From contig NZ_CP107785.1 in assembly GCF_036345915.1 (NCBI RefSeq), forward strand, positions 310,001 through 374,000: a DNA stretch of 64,000 bases, given 5' to 3'. The position numbers and the translations under genes were made by a program. The notes under the pieces were generated by a model. It was not told the DNA's origin. It searched no databases and was given only the letters and a program-made list of their open reading frames with translations. Positions within the stretch are counted from its first letter, which is position 1, and each line of letters begins with the position of its first letter. Source of the stretch: Nocardia sp. NBC_00565. Its GTDB lineage: Bacteria > Actinomycetota > Actinomycetes > Mycobacteriales > Mycobacteriaceae. This document shows, piece by piece, positions 25,330 to 33,531 of this stretch.

Positions 25330-25857
25330 TCACCCACCGCACCAGCAATATTCGGCGATCGTGAACACCCCAGAAGGCTCCTGTTCCAGCCAGCCACGCG
25401 CCACCAGGCGTTTCAGCTTCCCCCGCAACGACTCGACCTTCGACCGATCGACCCGATCGATACCCAGCTCGGCGGCGACCTGCCCGGCCCGCAACCCGCC
25501 ACCGGACTCGGCGAGCACCGCCAGGATCTCGCCGCAATCCTCCGGCGGCGCCGACGCGTTCATCCCCGCTGCCCGCTGCGGCACCAGCACCAACCCGATC
25601 GGCGATCCGTCCGGAATCGGCTGCGACGCAACCATTCCCGCTCTACCGGCCGAATCTTCGTCCACCTCGGGCGGGGTCGGTTCGGCGGTCTCGGCGCAGA
25701 TCTCGCTCATCGTTTCCCGCGTGATCGCCAGCCGCGACAAGCGATGCTCCTCGGCATTCAGCTGTTCGGTCAGCTCCGCGATCTGGCGACGCAGCTGCTC
25801 GACTTGTTCAGCAGCGGCCGCCTCACGCCGGTGCAGCTCCTCACGCCACGACACCAT
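25330..25857 (-). CDS. Coiled-coil protein with winged-helix C-terminus, unknown role
   Basis: The 175-residue product begins M-V-S-W-R-E-E-L-H-R-R-E with a heptad-rich helix to about residue 55. A loose Pro/Ala-rich linker follows, then a winged-helix-like region (about 105-165, with L-R-A-G-Q-V-A-A-E-L-G-I-D and K-L-K-R-L-V-A-R-G-W-L). I recognise the type from actinobacteria, but no function is known. The frame is open to 25911; the ATG at 25857 starts the recognisable part. It abuts the IS5 stub convergently. Confidence 0.55.
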   Translation of the reverse strand: MVSWREELHRREAAAAEQVEQLRRQIAELTEQLNAEEHRLSRLAITRETMSEICAETAEPTPPEVDEDSAGRAGMVASQPIPDGSPIGLVLVPQRAAGMNASAPPEDCGEILAVLAESGGGLRAGQVAAELGIDRVDRSKVESLRGKLKRLVARGWLEQEPSGVFTIAEYCWCGG

Positions 25858-25893
25858 CGCCCACCCCGCATCGACGATAAACTCCTGGCAACC

Positions 25894-25937
25894 AGCACAA
25901 CAGTGGCCCAAGCGTTTTCGCAGGTCAGCCGACCCCG
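25894..25937. repeat. Dispersed repeat, copy 1
   Basis: About 38 bases starting CACAACAGTGGCCCAAGC recur at 28259-28301 with five or six differences. In both copies one plus-strand frame reads Q-Q-x-P-K-x-F-R, so the repeat may be a remnant of a coding region duplicated around the type VII-like cassette. Confidence 0.5.
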
Positions 25938-26124
25938 GTCGCTAAATGATCAGTTTGGCTCACAGGCACCAAGACGCGCACAGGGGGTGCCGCAGATCGT
26001 CCGCAGTCGGGACGGTTGCCACGCGCCGCTGCCCGAGATATCGGCAAAGTTGCGCTGAGCAGGCATTTTGTGTGAAGGTGCTTCGGTGTAGGGCGGCCGG
26101 CGCGCGGCCGAGAGGGGAGATCTG

Positions 26125-26454
26125 ATGTCGGAGACTTTCAAAGTCGATCCCGCCGCAGTGGACACGTTCGCCGCGGCTTTGAAGACGCTGGCCGAGGCCA
26201 ATGCGAATGTCGCGACCTATCTGGACAAGTGGCTGGTCTTGGACAACACCGTGTGGGGCGACGGCGGGCTCATCCGTATCGGGCTGAGCGCCGTTGCCGA
26301 GGCGCACAACAAGCTGAAGCCCAATTACGCCACCCTCGGCACCCTCTCCGAGGCTGCGGCGACCGAATTGACCAAGGTCGCGCAGGTTTACCGGACCATT
26401 GACCACGCGCGCGCCGACGAGTTGGACCGCACGTACCCCACAGGCAGCAACTGA
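26125..26454 (+). CDS. EspC-like type VII secretion substrate
   Basis: The 109-residue protein has the helix-turn-helix layout of ESX secretion targets. A W-G-D-G turn lies near residue 44, and the C-terminal signal Y-R-T-I-D (Tyr89-Asp93) fits the YxxxD/E export motif. It matches the EspC-like family of actinobacteria. Its stop overlaps the next start (TGATGA), so translation is coupled to the WXG gene behind it. GAGGGGAG precedes the ATG. No EccC or other secretion core gene is in the window. Confidence 0.78.
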   Translation: MSETFKVDPAAVDTFAAALKTLAEANANVATYLDKWLVLDNTVWGDGGLIRIGLSAVAEAHNKLKPNYATLGTLSEAAATELTKVAQVYRTIDHARADELDRTYPTGSN

Positions 26455-27179
26455 TGACCAAGACGCCGTCCGAGCACCTAGCGGAACCTTCGCTCGAGGA
26501 CCCGCTCAACGACAGTTTCGAGTTCCTCATCACCTCGAACGCCATTTCGCCGACGTACTGGGCTTGTAAGTGGTTCGAAAACGTCCTCGGGACAGACCCG
26601 CTGAAGTGGTTCACCACCAAGATCTCCGGTGATTGGGAGGCCCTGCAGAAGGCGGGCAACGCGGTGGAAAACCTGGCGTCCTACAGCGCGAGCTTCTCCG
26701 AATCGGTCAAGTCCGCCGCGACGACTGTCGACACGACGTGGGACGGTAACGCCGCGACCAGCGCCCAAGCCTATTTCACGAAGCTCTCGGCAGCCATTTC
26801 CGCGCAGGTAGATCCCTTGAAGGAGATGGCGACCGAGATCAACCGCTTCGCGTCGACGGCGTACCACCTCTCCACCGCCATGAGTAATGCCTTGCAGACC
26901 TTGCTGGACTGGGGTGCCATGGCGATGATCGAGTGGGCTGCGGCCGAGGCCTCCGCGCTCACCGGCGTCGGAATTTTCGCAACGGCGGCCCTGGTCGCCG
27001 CCGCCACCGCTACCACGGCGAAGGTGATCGCGGAATGGGGCCTGCTGGTCGAGAAGTTCAACGCCGCGTATGTCGCACTCGAGGCCATCGCCGGGGTCGG
27101 TTTCGGCGTGGTCGCGGTGGTCGAGTCCGCCGATATGCCCAGCCTGCCCACCGCCATCTACGACCACCCTGGAGCCTGA
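26454..27179 (+). CDS. WXG100-like protein with hydrophobic C-terminal part
   Basis: The 241-residue protein has a WXG100-type helical hairpin (about 60-140) with W-D-G at residues 96-98. Two hydrophobic segments (about 150-180 and 205-225) follow, with the run G-I-F-A-T-A-A-L-V-A-A-A-T-A. The layout suggests a larger type VII partner or a membrane-active substrate that pairs with the EspC-like protein upstream. It ends one base before the next start, so the genes form one operon. No catalytic motif is seen. Confidence 0.68.
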   Translation: MTKTPSEHLAEPSLEDPLNDSFEFLITSNAISPTYWACKWFENVLGTDPLKWFTTKISGDWEALQKAGNAVENLASYSASFSESVKSAATTVDTTWDGNAATSAQAYFTKLSAAISAQVDPLKEMATEINRFASTAYHLSTAMSNALQTLLDWGAMAMIEWAAAEASALTGVGIFATAALVAAATATTAKVIAEWGLLVEKFNAAYVALEAIAGVGFGVVAVVESADMPSLPTAIYDHPGA

Positions 27180-27668
27180 ATGAACGCGCCCGAGCCGATT
27201 CATGATCTGGCCCATGGCGATCTCGGGGCCTCGCGCCAACTGTCCCGGGCGATTCGGGTGTTGATGAATACCGCCACCGATCCGCAATTGAAGGAGCAGC
27301 TGCGCGGTGTCCTCGAAGGCAAGGGCAGCGCACGCGAATTGATGCACAGCGAGGCATTCAATCGGGTGCTCGATCGCACGTTGCCCGCCGCCATGCAGCA
27401 GTTCGCGGACATGCCGGAGGAGGAACGGCAACGGCTGGCCGCCCAGGGCGAAGCCGAGTTGGTGCGACTCCGGTCTGAACCACTAGAGGACCAGCGGCCG
27501 TCGGATCGGCCGATGCCCCCTCCCGCGGATCGGCCGGCGCCCGCCGGGAACGCCGTCATCCCGGGCACCCGCAAGCCCAACCGCGATCGCATCGTAACCC
27601 CGACTGATGACGACGATGAGGACGACGAATACTTCCGGGACCGCCAGCAGCGCGGATGGCTGCAGTGA
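27180..27668 (+). CDS. Unknown protein with acidic C-terminus, type VII cassette
   Basis: The 162-residue protein is helical over about 1-100. It continues with a Pro-rich linker (about 105-135) and a strongly acidic stretch D-D-D-D-E-D-D-E-Y-F ending in G-W-L-Q. Similar acidic tails occur in small actinobacterial proteins encoded beside ESX substrates. I do not recognise a characterised family. Tight packing with the genes before and after suggests it serves the same system, perhaps as a chaperone-like partner. Confidence 0.6.
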   Translation: MNAPEPIHDLAHGDLGASRQLSRAIRVLMNTATDPQLKEQLRGVLEGKGSARELMHSEAFNRVLDRTLPAAMQQFADMPEEERQRLAAQGEAELVRLRSEPLEDQRPSDRPMPPPADRPAPAGNAVIPGTRKPNRDRIVTPTDDDDEDDEYFRDRQQRGWLQ

Positions 27669-28240
27669 CCCGGGCACAGGTGGTCTTCGACACTGAGATC
27701 AACCCGGATTGGACGCTGGCTCTCGCGGCGGCACCGACGGAGCTCGTTCTCACCGAGCCGATGCCGGGGTTGTGCAGCGAGCACGGTGTCACCGCTAGTG
27801 AGACCCGTTCTTTCGCAGTCAATTCCAGTGGCCCACTATCGGAGCTGCCGACACCGCGAGCCATGTTGCGCTCCATGAAACCCGGGCGGCGGGACCCCGT
27901 CCTGGCGCGCGTCCGCTTCGACTGCCCGGCCTGCGAGTTCTGTCTCTACGAGGTCCGGCGCTTCCGTCGAATCGCGCTGCTGGCACTGCTGGCGATACCA
28001 CTGACAATCGCGGCCGTCCTCATCGCACGGGCGCTCGAACTCGAACCGCTCTATCTACCTTTGGCTTTCGTGATCGTGCCCGGATGCATGCCGATCGCGT
28101 TGCTGGTGGTGATGCTGTCCTGGAGTCGCTCCGGCTATTTCGCCGATGTCTGGATGAACGAAACAGCCGACCAGCTGATCGTTTCCGCGCACCCGGATTT
28201 CGTGGCCGCGGTCGAGCAAAATCGGGCCGGGAATCGCTGA
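27656..28240 (+). CDS. Two-helix membrane protein with CPACxxC, type VII cassette
   Basis: The 194-residue protein overlaps the preceding gene by 13 bp. A polar N-terminal region (about 1-95) ends in the cysteine cluster C-P-A-C-E-F-C. Two membrane helices follow (about 105-130 and 135-158), and then a short cytoplasmic or external tail. The cysteine cluster could bind metal or be redox-active. No family is recognised. It probably anchors the cassette at the membrane. Confidence 0.6.
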   Translation: MAAVTRAQVVFDTEINPDWTLALAAAPTELVLTEPMPGLCSEHGVTASETRSFAVNSSGPLSELPTPRAMLRSMKPGRRDPVLARVRFDCPACEFCLYEVRRFRRIALLALLAIPLTIAAVLIARALELEPLYLPLAFVIVPGCMPIALLVVMLSWSRSGYFADVWMNETADQLIVSAHPDFVAAVEQNRAGNR

Positions 28241-28258
28241 ACGCCCCACCGGAGCCCA

Positions 28259-28301
28259 CCACAACAGGGGCCCAAGCCTTTTCGCAGCTCCGCCCACCGG
28301 A
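28259..28301. repeat. Dispersed repeat, copy 2
   Basis: This is the partner of the repeat at 25894-25937. It lies just after the last gene of the type VII-like cassette, whereas copy 1 lies just before the first. The pair therefore flanks the cassette as direct repeats. Confidence 0.5.
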
Positions 28302-28306
28302 GCCAT

Positions 28307-28402
28307 TTGAGAGCCCTGCACGACGAGATCTCCCAGCTGAAGCGAATCATCCGTCAGGTGGAGCAGACCCCTGCGGCGGACCCGGCCTCCGAGCCCTCGT
28401 GA
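28307..28402 (+). CDS. Possible small helical ORF or gene remnant
   Basis: A TTG-started frame of 31 codons reads L-H-D-E-I-S-Q-L-K-R-I-I-R-Q-V-E-Q before ending. It is in the same frame as the preceding membrane-protein gene beyond its stop. The peptide would be a short coiled coil. It more likely represents the surviving end of a decayed gene that included the dispersed repeat. Confidence 0.25.
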   Translation: MRALHDEISQLKRIIRQVEQTPAADPASEPS

Positions 28403-28496
28403 GTGGAGGGGACCGGTTGGTCACGTTCGACGGTCGGTGGCCGAGTCGCGGGGGCCGGACAGGACCCCGCGACCAGCTGCGCCGACCCCGCACCCC

Positions 28497-28901
28497 TCAG
28501 GCGGCGTCGAGAGCCGCGATGATCGTGCGCGCCATCGCAGCCACGACGGGACTGGGCTCACCCTTACGGGGCCCGGCGGCAGCTTCGACAGCGACCAGCA
28601 CAGTGCCACGGAAGTTGTCGGCCTCACCCGGATACTGCTCGCCGAGCAGGCTCATCGCCGCGGTCAAACTCGCCAACACCTGGTCGGCGAGCTCAGCGAC
28701 CGACTTGCCCGGCAAGTGGATGTCTTTGGACTTGGCAGCGAGCACATGCCCGACCAGCCCCGTCGCCGAGGCCAAGGCGACGCAGCCGTGCGTGATCCCC
28801 TTGTGCGGCGCACCGGCGGCAGCCATCAACGACACCGCACCATAGGCGGCGGTACGCAGGGTGCTCTTGTCCTGGTCGGTCAACGTGATAGTGATGGACA
28901 T
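28497..28901 (-). CDS. Conserved-looking helical protein of unknown function
   Basis: The 134-residue protein starts MSITITLTDQDKSTLR after GAGGAG (spacing 8). It contains alternating helices with A-A-Y-G-A-V-S-L-M-A-A-A-G and a C-terminal A-A-M-A-R-T-I-I-A-A-L-D-A-A. It is soluble, rich in Ala and Gly, and without cysteines other than one near residue 42. I do not recognise a family. The frame is open to 29105, but the strong ribosome-binding site sets the start at 28901. An array of 11-bp repeats lies about 90 bp upstream. Confidence 0.6.
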   Translation of the reverse strand: MSITITLTDQDKSTLRTAAYGAVSLMAAAGAPHKGITHGCVALASATGLVGHVLAAKSKDIHLPGKSVAELADQVLASLTAAMSLLGEQYPGEADNFRGTVLVAVEAAAGPRKGEPSPVVAAMARTIIAALDAA

Positions 28902-29210
28902 CTCGTGTACTCCTCGAAATCGGTTGTGGCACCGGCCTGCAACCCTGTCGGTGCCGGTCGTTTTGTTCGATGAACACACTCTCGCCGCGCCGACTGACAC
29001 CGACCTGACACACACCTGACACCCCCACTGACACCACGATCGGCCATCAACGCGCCAGCCAACCCGCCGACGATCACACGGCCCGAGACCGCTGTGGCTC
29101 AGCACGTCCTGTTGTGCCGCCTACCGCGCTGACCGATCCGGCTGCGCCACGACGGCCGTCAATCGAACCGGCTGCGGCTCAGGACATTGTTTGGTCGTGA
29201 TTCGTCGGCG
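28902..29210. other. Gene-free stretch with CTGACAC repeats
   Basis: This 309-bp interval has no supported gene. It contains a GC-rich inverted repeat (ACCGGC near 28931 with GCCGGT about 20 bp later) and four CTGACAC units, listed separately. The promoter of the 28901 gene must be here. Confidence 0.55.
28994..29034. repeat. Four CTGACAC repeats on one DNA face
   Basis: CTGACAC occurs at 28994, 29005, 29016 and 29028, a spacing of 11, 11 and 12 bp, about one helical turn. The block is upstream of the minus-strand gene starting at 28901. A related block with GACCTGACAC lies near 33384-33412 upstream of the chimeric GtrA gene. Confidence 0.65.
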
Positions 29211-30368
29211 TCAGTACACGGTCGACAGCAAGTGCCTGTACCGCTTCTCGACGGCGGAGGCGTATTCGGCGACCTTGCCGGCGATCTTTCCCACGGTCGT
29301 GGGGTCCTTGTCCTTGATCACGTCGGCGTGCAATTCGGTGGCGACCTCGGACACCGCGACCGCGTAGCACAGGATCCTGACGATGTCGCCCTCGTCCAGG
29401 TCCGTGACACCACCGAGGACCTCCGGTGTGACCGGCGGCAGTTCCAGCCCGGCTTTGTTGAACGCTGCCGGGGTATCGACGGGCAACTCGTCGCGCCCGC
29501 CGATGGTGAGGTTCGCGTTGATGACGCATCCGGCGAAATCCCCGCCGGCGTCGATGCATCCGAAGAACGGGTTGCGGAAGACGACGGCGTCGAGGCAGCC
29601 GGCGGTGCCGGTGACGTTGGCACCGGTATTCGCGAGGAAGTGCGTTTTGCCCGGGGTGGGCACCAAGACGTATTCGGTCTCGAAAAGGCTGATCGCCCGC
29701 GATAGTGCGGGCACGGCCGACACCCCCTTGTTCGGCAGGGTCGTGAGGTCGATCCGGCACAGGTAGGGGGTCCGGTTGACGATATTGAGCACCTTTTTGT
29801 CGCCGCCGGAGGATGCGGCGACACCGATGAGCGCGCCGATATTGCGGCAGAACGATGAGGTGCGTACCCGCGGGTCGTCTTTCTTGTTCCCGCCGCTGTG
29901 TTCCCCGATCAGGTGAATGATCGTCGCTAGCGCGGTATCGGACACGATCGACACCATCTCGGCCGACGGCAGGCTGCTGAACCGCCAGATGTACTGGTGG
30001 TCGGTATCGAAATCGAATGCGGTGAAATGGGTGAAATTCTCTTTGACCGTGTACTTCAACCATTCCCTGTGCGGGAACCACTGCTGCGCGAGGCTCGGCT
30101 CTTTCAGTTGGGCGCTGATCTTGTTCAACCACTGCATGTGTTCACCGGCGGCCGGGCTCGGCGTCGGCGCAGCCACCGTATCGGGTTGGGTTGTCGTGGT
30201 GGTGGGCACGGACACCTGACGTTGTTGCGCGGTGCTGGATTGTCCGGTGCTCGGCTTGCTCGCAGTGGACTTGCCGGTGACGATGATAACGCGCCGTTTC
30301 TTTTTCGACGGATCGTCGACCTGTTTTCTATTGGGATCTGGATCTTTTTTCTCTTCAGAACTGGTCAT
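29211..30368 (-). CDS. Unknown cytoplasmic protein with disordered N-terminus
   Basis: The 385-residue protein has a charged, then Ser/Thr/Gln/Pro-rich disordered region (about 1-75, including a T-T-T-T-T-Q stretch). A folded domain of about 310 residues follows, containing W-F-P-H-R-E-W-L-K-Y and several conserved-looking cysteines (G-C-L-D-A, F-G-C-I-D-A-G-G). There is no signal peptide or membrane helix. I recognise no family. The disordered N-terminus followed by one compact domain resembles secreted or cargo-like proteins, but nothing in the sequence proves this. Confidence 0.55.
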   Translation of the reverse strand: MTSSEEKKDPDPNRKQVDDPSKKKRRVIIVTGKSTASKPSTGQSSTAQQRQVSVPTTTTTQPDTVAAPTPSPAAGEHMQWLNKISAQLKEPSLAQQWFPHREWLKYTVKENFTHFTAFDFDTDHQYIWRFSSLPSAEMVSIVSDTALATIIHLIGEHSGGNKKDDPRVRTSSFCRNIGALIGVAASSGGDKKVLNIVNRTPYLCRIDLTTLPNKGVSAVPALSRAISLFETEYVLVPTPGKTHFLANTGANVTGTAGCLDAVVFRNPFFGCIDAGGDFAGCVINANLTIGGRDELPVDTPAAFNKAGLELPPVTPEVLGGVTDLDEGDIVRILCYAVAVSEVATELHADVIKDKDPTTVGKIAGKVAEYASAVEKRYRHLLSTVY

Positions 30369-30601
30369 GGCGCCCCCCGGATCGAGTGTGATAGGCCGTC
30401 ATCGAGTCTATCTCCGCCCCATCCATCGGTGATCCGAAATGGGCTGTGCACGAGTAACTTTCGCGTGCGCCACCCAATTTCTCGTCATATTGTCGGAATG
30501 CGACGTTCGAGCCCGACACGATAGCGCCCGGGTGCCGGATACCTGCGGACCAGCCGCGGGATCGGGGAGATCTCCACCTCTCCGACGAGGATCTGGGGTT
30601 C

Positions 30602-31522
30602 CTACGCTTTGTCGGACTGTCGTGCCGTGATGAACCGAGCCGCGTGAGTCGGGAACATCGTCTGCTCCGCGAACTGTGCGCCATATCGCTGCGCCACGTC
30701 GCTGACGCGCTCGACCGTCACCGTCCACCCGTGCTCGCTCAACCAGGTGTCGACGGGAAAGTCCTCCTCGTCCGGCCACAGCTGGGTGAAATCGAGGCCC
30801 GTTCGCTCAGCCATGTGGGTCCACCGCTGCTGGAATTCCGGATCGCGGCGCAGCCTGCCCAGATCGTCGATGTACTCCAATTCGATGCTGCTGCCTGCGA
30901 CAGCGAGTTCGTCGACCGCCGACAGCAGGCGTTGCTTCGCCGCGTTCGGCAGAAAAGGCAACAGCCCCTCGGCCAGCCAGGCCGAAGGCCGAGACGGATC
31001 AAAACCCGCCCGTCGCAACGGCTGTGTCCATTCCTCCCGCAAATCCACCGCGACCACCCGCCGTCGCGTCCGGGAACGCGCACCCTGCTCGAGCAGGACG
31101 CGGTCCTTGAACGCCAGCACCTTCGGCGCATCCAGCTCATAGACCGTGGTCTGCTCCGGCCAATTCAGTCGGAATGCGCGGGTGTCCAACCCCGCGGCGA
31201 GCAGAACCATCTGGGACACCCCAGCCGTCGACATCGTGGCGAAGTAGTCGTCGAAGTACCGCGACCGCACTCCCATATACGAGGCCATCGACTCCCAGGG
31301 CATATCGGGATCGCGCTCGGCCGCGTCCAACCGGGTCGGCACGTGAATCGGCGGGGCGGCCGCTTGCACGAATGCTTCCGCATAGGGGTCGGACACCAAC
31401 CCGCCGTCGCGGTGCGTCTCCATCGCCCGGCCTGCCGCGACCGCGAGTGCGGTCAACCCCACGCCGGTGACAATGTCCCATTGCGCCGACGTTTCTCCCG
31501 CAGACTCGTTCGCGGTTGTCAT
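30602..31522 (-). CDS. SAM-dependent methyltransferase, LCM/TIGR00027 family
   Basis: The 306-residue protein matches the mycobacterial and nocardial O-methyltransferase-like family related to leucine carboxyl methyltransferase. Motifs are G-V-G-L-T-A-L-A-V-A-A-G-R-A-M-E near the start, M-V-L-L-A-A-G-L-D-T-R-A-F-R for the SAM site, and Y-E-L-D-A-P-K-V-L-A-F-K. The ATG at 31522 starts the family-conserved part. The substrate is unknown. These genes occur in many paralogous copies in Nocardia and Mycobacterium. Confidence 0.9.
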   Translation of the reverse strand: MTTANESAGETSAQWDIVTGVGLTALAVAAGRAMETHRDGGLVSDPYAEAFVQAAAPPIHVPTRLDAAERDPDMPWESMASYMGVRSRYFDDYFATMSTAGVSQMVLLAAGLDTRAFRLNWPEQTTVYELDAPKVLAFKDRVLLEQGARSRTRRRVVAVDLREEWTQPLRRAGFDPSRPSAWLAEGLLPFLPNAAKQRLLSAVDELAVAGSSIELEYIDDLGRLRRDPEFQQRWTHMAERTGLDFTQLWPDEEDFPVDTWLSEHGWTVTVERVSDVAQRYGAQFAEQTMFPTHAARFITARQSDKA

Positions 31523-31802
31523 GTTCACCCAACTTACCCGCCCGGCGAGCCGAACAGCCACCTTTCAGCAACACAAGTGAGACGCTCCGGACGAAACAGA
31601 GCGACCCGGCGCTTCCACATCGGCGGTGGGCATCTCAACAGCCGAGGACTGACACTGGCCGACACCATCCAAGACCTTCTCCACCGCTGAGCCCGCTGTG
31701 GCACACGGTACGGACCACGTCCGGTCACGTCGCTGATCGGTTGTCGCGCAATGTATCCGCCCGGTCAACCTGAACGGACGCACATGCCGATGACCGGGAC
31801 AC

Positions 31803-32543
31803 TCAGCCCTGGCGAGTCGGTCGAATAGTCAGGTCCCCGATTTCGACGTCGTCGGGTTGGTCGATCACGAATGCAATCGCCCGAGCCACCGCCGTGGGGT
31901 CGATACCGAGATCGGCCATGTTCTGCCTGGCCTGCTCGCGCACGGCCGGATCGTCGACGGCGTTGTCAACAAGTTCGGTGCGGACGTAGCCCGGGGAGAT
32001 CGACGTCGTCCGCAGAACCCCGTCGGTACTCTCCTGCCGCAGGCCCTCCAGGAGGGTGCGTACCGCGTTCTTCGTCCCGGCGTACACCGCCTGGGTGGGG
32101 ACGATCTTCAGACCGGAGGTCGAGACGACAGTGACGAGGTGACCACTGCCCTGACGGCGGAACACTGGTAGGGCCGCGGCGATCCCATGCAGAATCCCCT
32201 TGACGTTCACATCGACCATCGCCGACCAGCCCTCGACGTCCAGGTCGGCAACGGAGCTGATCCTGCTGATCCCAGCGTTGCCCACCAAGACGTCCAGACG
32301 ACCGAAGCGCTCGACGGCAAGGGTGACGAGCGACTGGAGGTCGTCGGGATGGGTGACATCCACGCGCGTGGCGGCCGCCTCGCCGCCGGCGGCTTCGATC
32401 TCGGCAACCAGCCGGTCCAGCCGGTCGGTGCGGCGGGCGCCGAGGACGACGGCCGCACCGAGTGAGGCGAGATGGCGAGCTGTTGCTTCACCAATTCCAC
32501 TGCTGGCGCCGGTGATGGCGACAACCTTGCTGTCGATGGTCAT
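31803..32543 (-). CDS. Short-chain dehydrogenase/reductase
   Basis: The 246-residue classical SDR has T-G-A-S-S-G-I-G for the nucleotide, N-A-G in the central strand, and the catalytic Ser-Tyr-Lys set in V-V-S-T-S-G and Y-A-G-T-K. G-A-R-R after the second strand suggests NADP preference. P-G-Y-V-R-T lies at the end of the active-site loop. GGAGG six bases before the ATG supports the start. The substrate is unknown. It stands alone, with about 280 bp of gene-free DNA on each side. Confidence 0.9.
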   Translation of the reverse strand: MTIDSKVVAITGASSGIGEATARHLASLGAAVVLGARRTDRLDRLVAEIEAAGGEAAATRVDVTHPDDLQSLVTLAVERFGRLDVLVGNAGISRISSVADLDVEGWSAMVDVNVKGILHGIAAALPVFRRQGSGHLVTVVSTSGLKIVPTQAVYAGTKNAVRTLLEGLRQESTDGVLRTTSISPGYVRTELVDNAVDDPAVREQARQNMADLGIDPTAVARAIAFVIDQPDDVEIGDLTIRPTRQG

Positions 32544-32821
32544 GAAGATCCTCCGCCTAGAACGGACACATGTCCGGTTACCCCGATGGCCAGTATTCTC
32601 CCTGAGTGCGCCGACATCTTCGTTCGAGTGGACCGCTACGGCCGCGCCCGGTCGACAGCTTCCTGAACCCAGCCGGTGCCGTCGATCGCAGAATGGGTCG
32701 TCGGGTCCGCCAGCCTCATGATGACACCACGGATTCGCCCCGGCCCAGCCGGTGAATCGAGTGCCGCGTCGGCCGACGCGAACGCACGGTAGCCGGGGCT
32801 GATTCGAGGTGTCTTATCTTT

Positions 32822-33361
32822 TCAGAAGACGAAGCCGCGCAGCGCCAGGAAGCGGATACCGCCGACGGCCGCCATGATGGCGATCACGGCGCCCGCCTGT
32901 GCGGTCGCGCCGAGGCCGGGTGCCCAGAACTCGAGACCGGCCAGCGCCGCCGTGCTGATCAGCAGGCCGATCAGCGCCAGCCCGCCGCCTTCCCACTGTG
33001 CGGTGAACCAGCCGACCCGTCCGACCGCGTGGAAGGTGAGCTGGCGGTGCAGTTCGTTTGCGATCACGGTGCTGAGGATCGAGCCGGCGATATTGGCGAC
33101 CAGCGGGCCGATGCCGTTGATGGCCATGAACAGCAGGACATAGGCAATGTTGCTGGCGCCGCCGACCAGGGCGAAGCGGATCAGCTGGGCGAAGGTGTGA
33201 TCACCGCGCAGATACTGGATCACGCGGGCGAGTCGGTCGAGCCATTCTGTGCGCAGCATCGGGTAGGGCCCAGCACCGATGGTCAGATCGATGCCATCGA
33301 GGATCGTCTTGTTCCCGTGTGCCTTCCGCAGCCCGGAAGCGGCAATTGCTGTGCTGTTCAC
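32822..33361 (-). CDS. GtrA-family membrane protein with ABC-ATPase-like N-terminal stub
   Basis: From Met35 onward (an ATG at 33259) this is a typical GtrA protein of about 145 residues with four membrane helices. It contains F-A-L-V-G-G-A-S-N-I-A-Y and F-H-A-V-G-R near the second helix pair. GtrA proteins flip or transport glycosyl lipids. The 30 codons before it, starting at the GTG at 33361, read A-I-A-A-S-G-L-R-K-A-H-G-N-K-T-I-L-D-G-I. That is the start of drug-exporter ABC ATPases, so the gene is a recombinant. Translation may use either start. Confidence 0.72.
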   Translation of the reverse strand: MNSTAIAASGLRKAHGNKTILDGIDLTIGAGPYPMLRTEWLDRLARVIQYLRGDHTFAQLIRFALVGGASNIAYVLLFMAINGIGPLVANIAGSILSTVIANELHRQLTFHAVGRVGWFTAQWEGGGLALIGLLISTAALAGLEFWAPGLGATAQAGAVIAIMAAVGGIRFLALRGFVF

Positions 33362-33531
33362 ATGAATACTGTCGCCAGCCCGGCTTACACCGACCTGTCG
33401 CCGACCTGACACGTCCACGGACAGAGGTGTTCGGCCTGGTCACAGCGGACAAGGGGTGCTCCGATCCCAGCTCGAGCTTCGTCCGCAGCAGCGCCTCCCG
33501 GCGGTCGGTGACTGCCGATCAGCGAGCGTCT

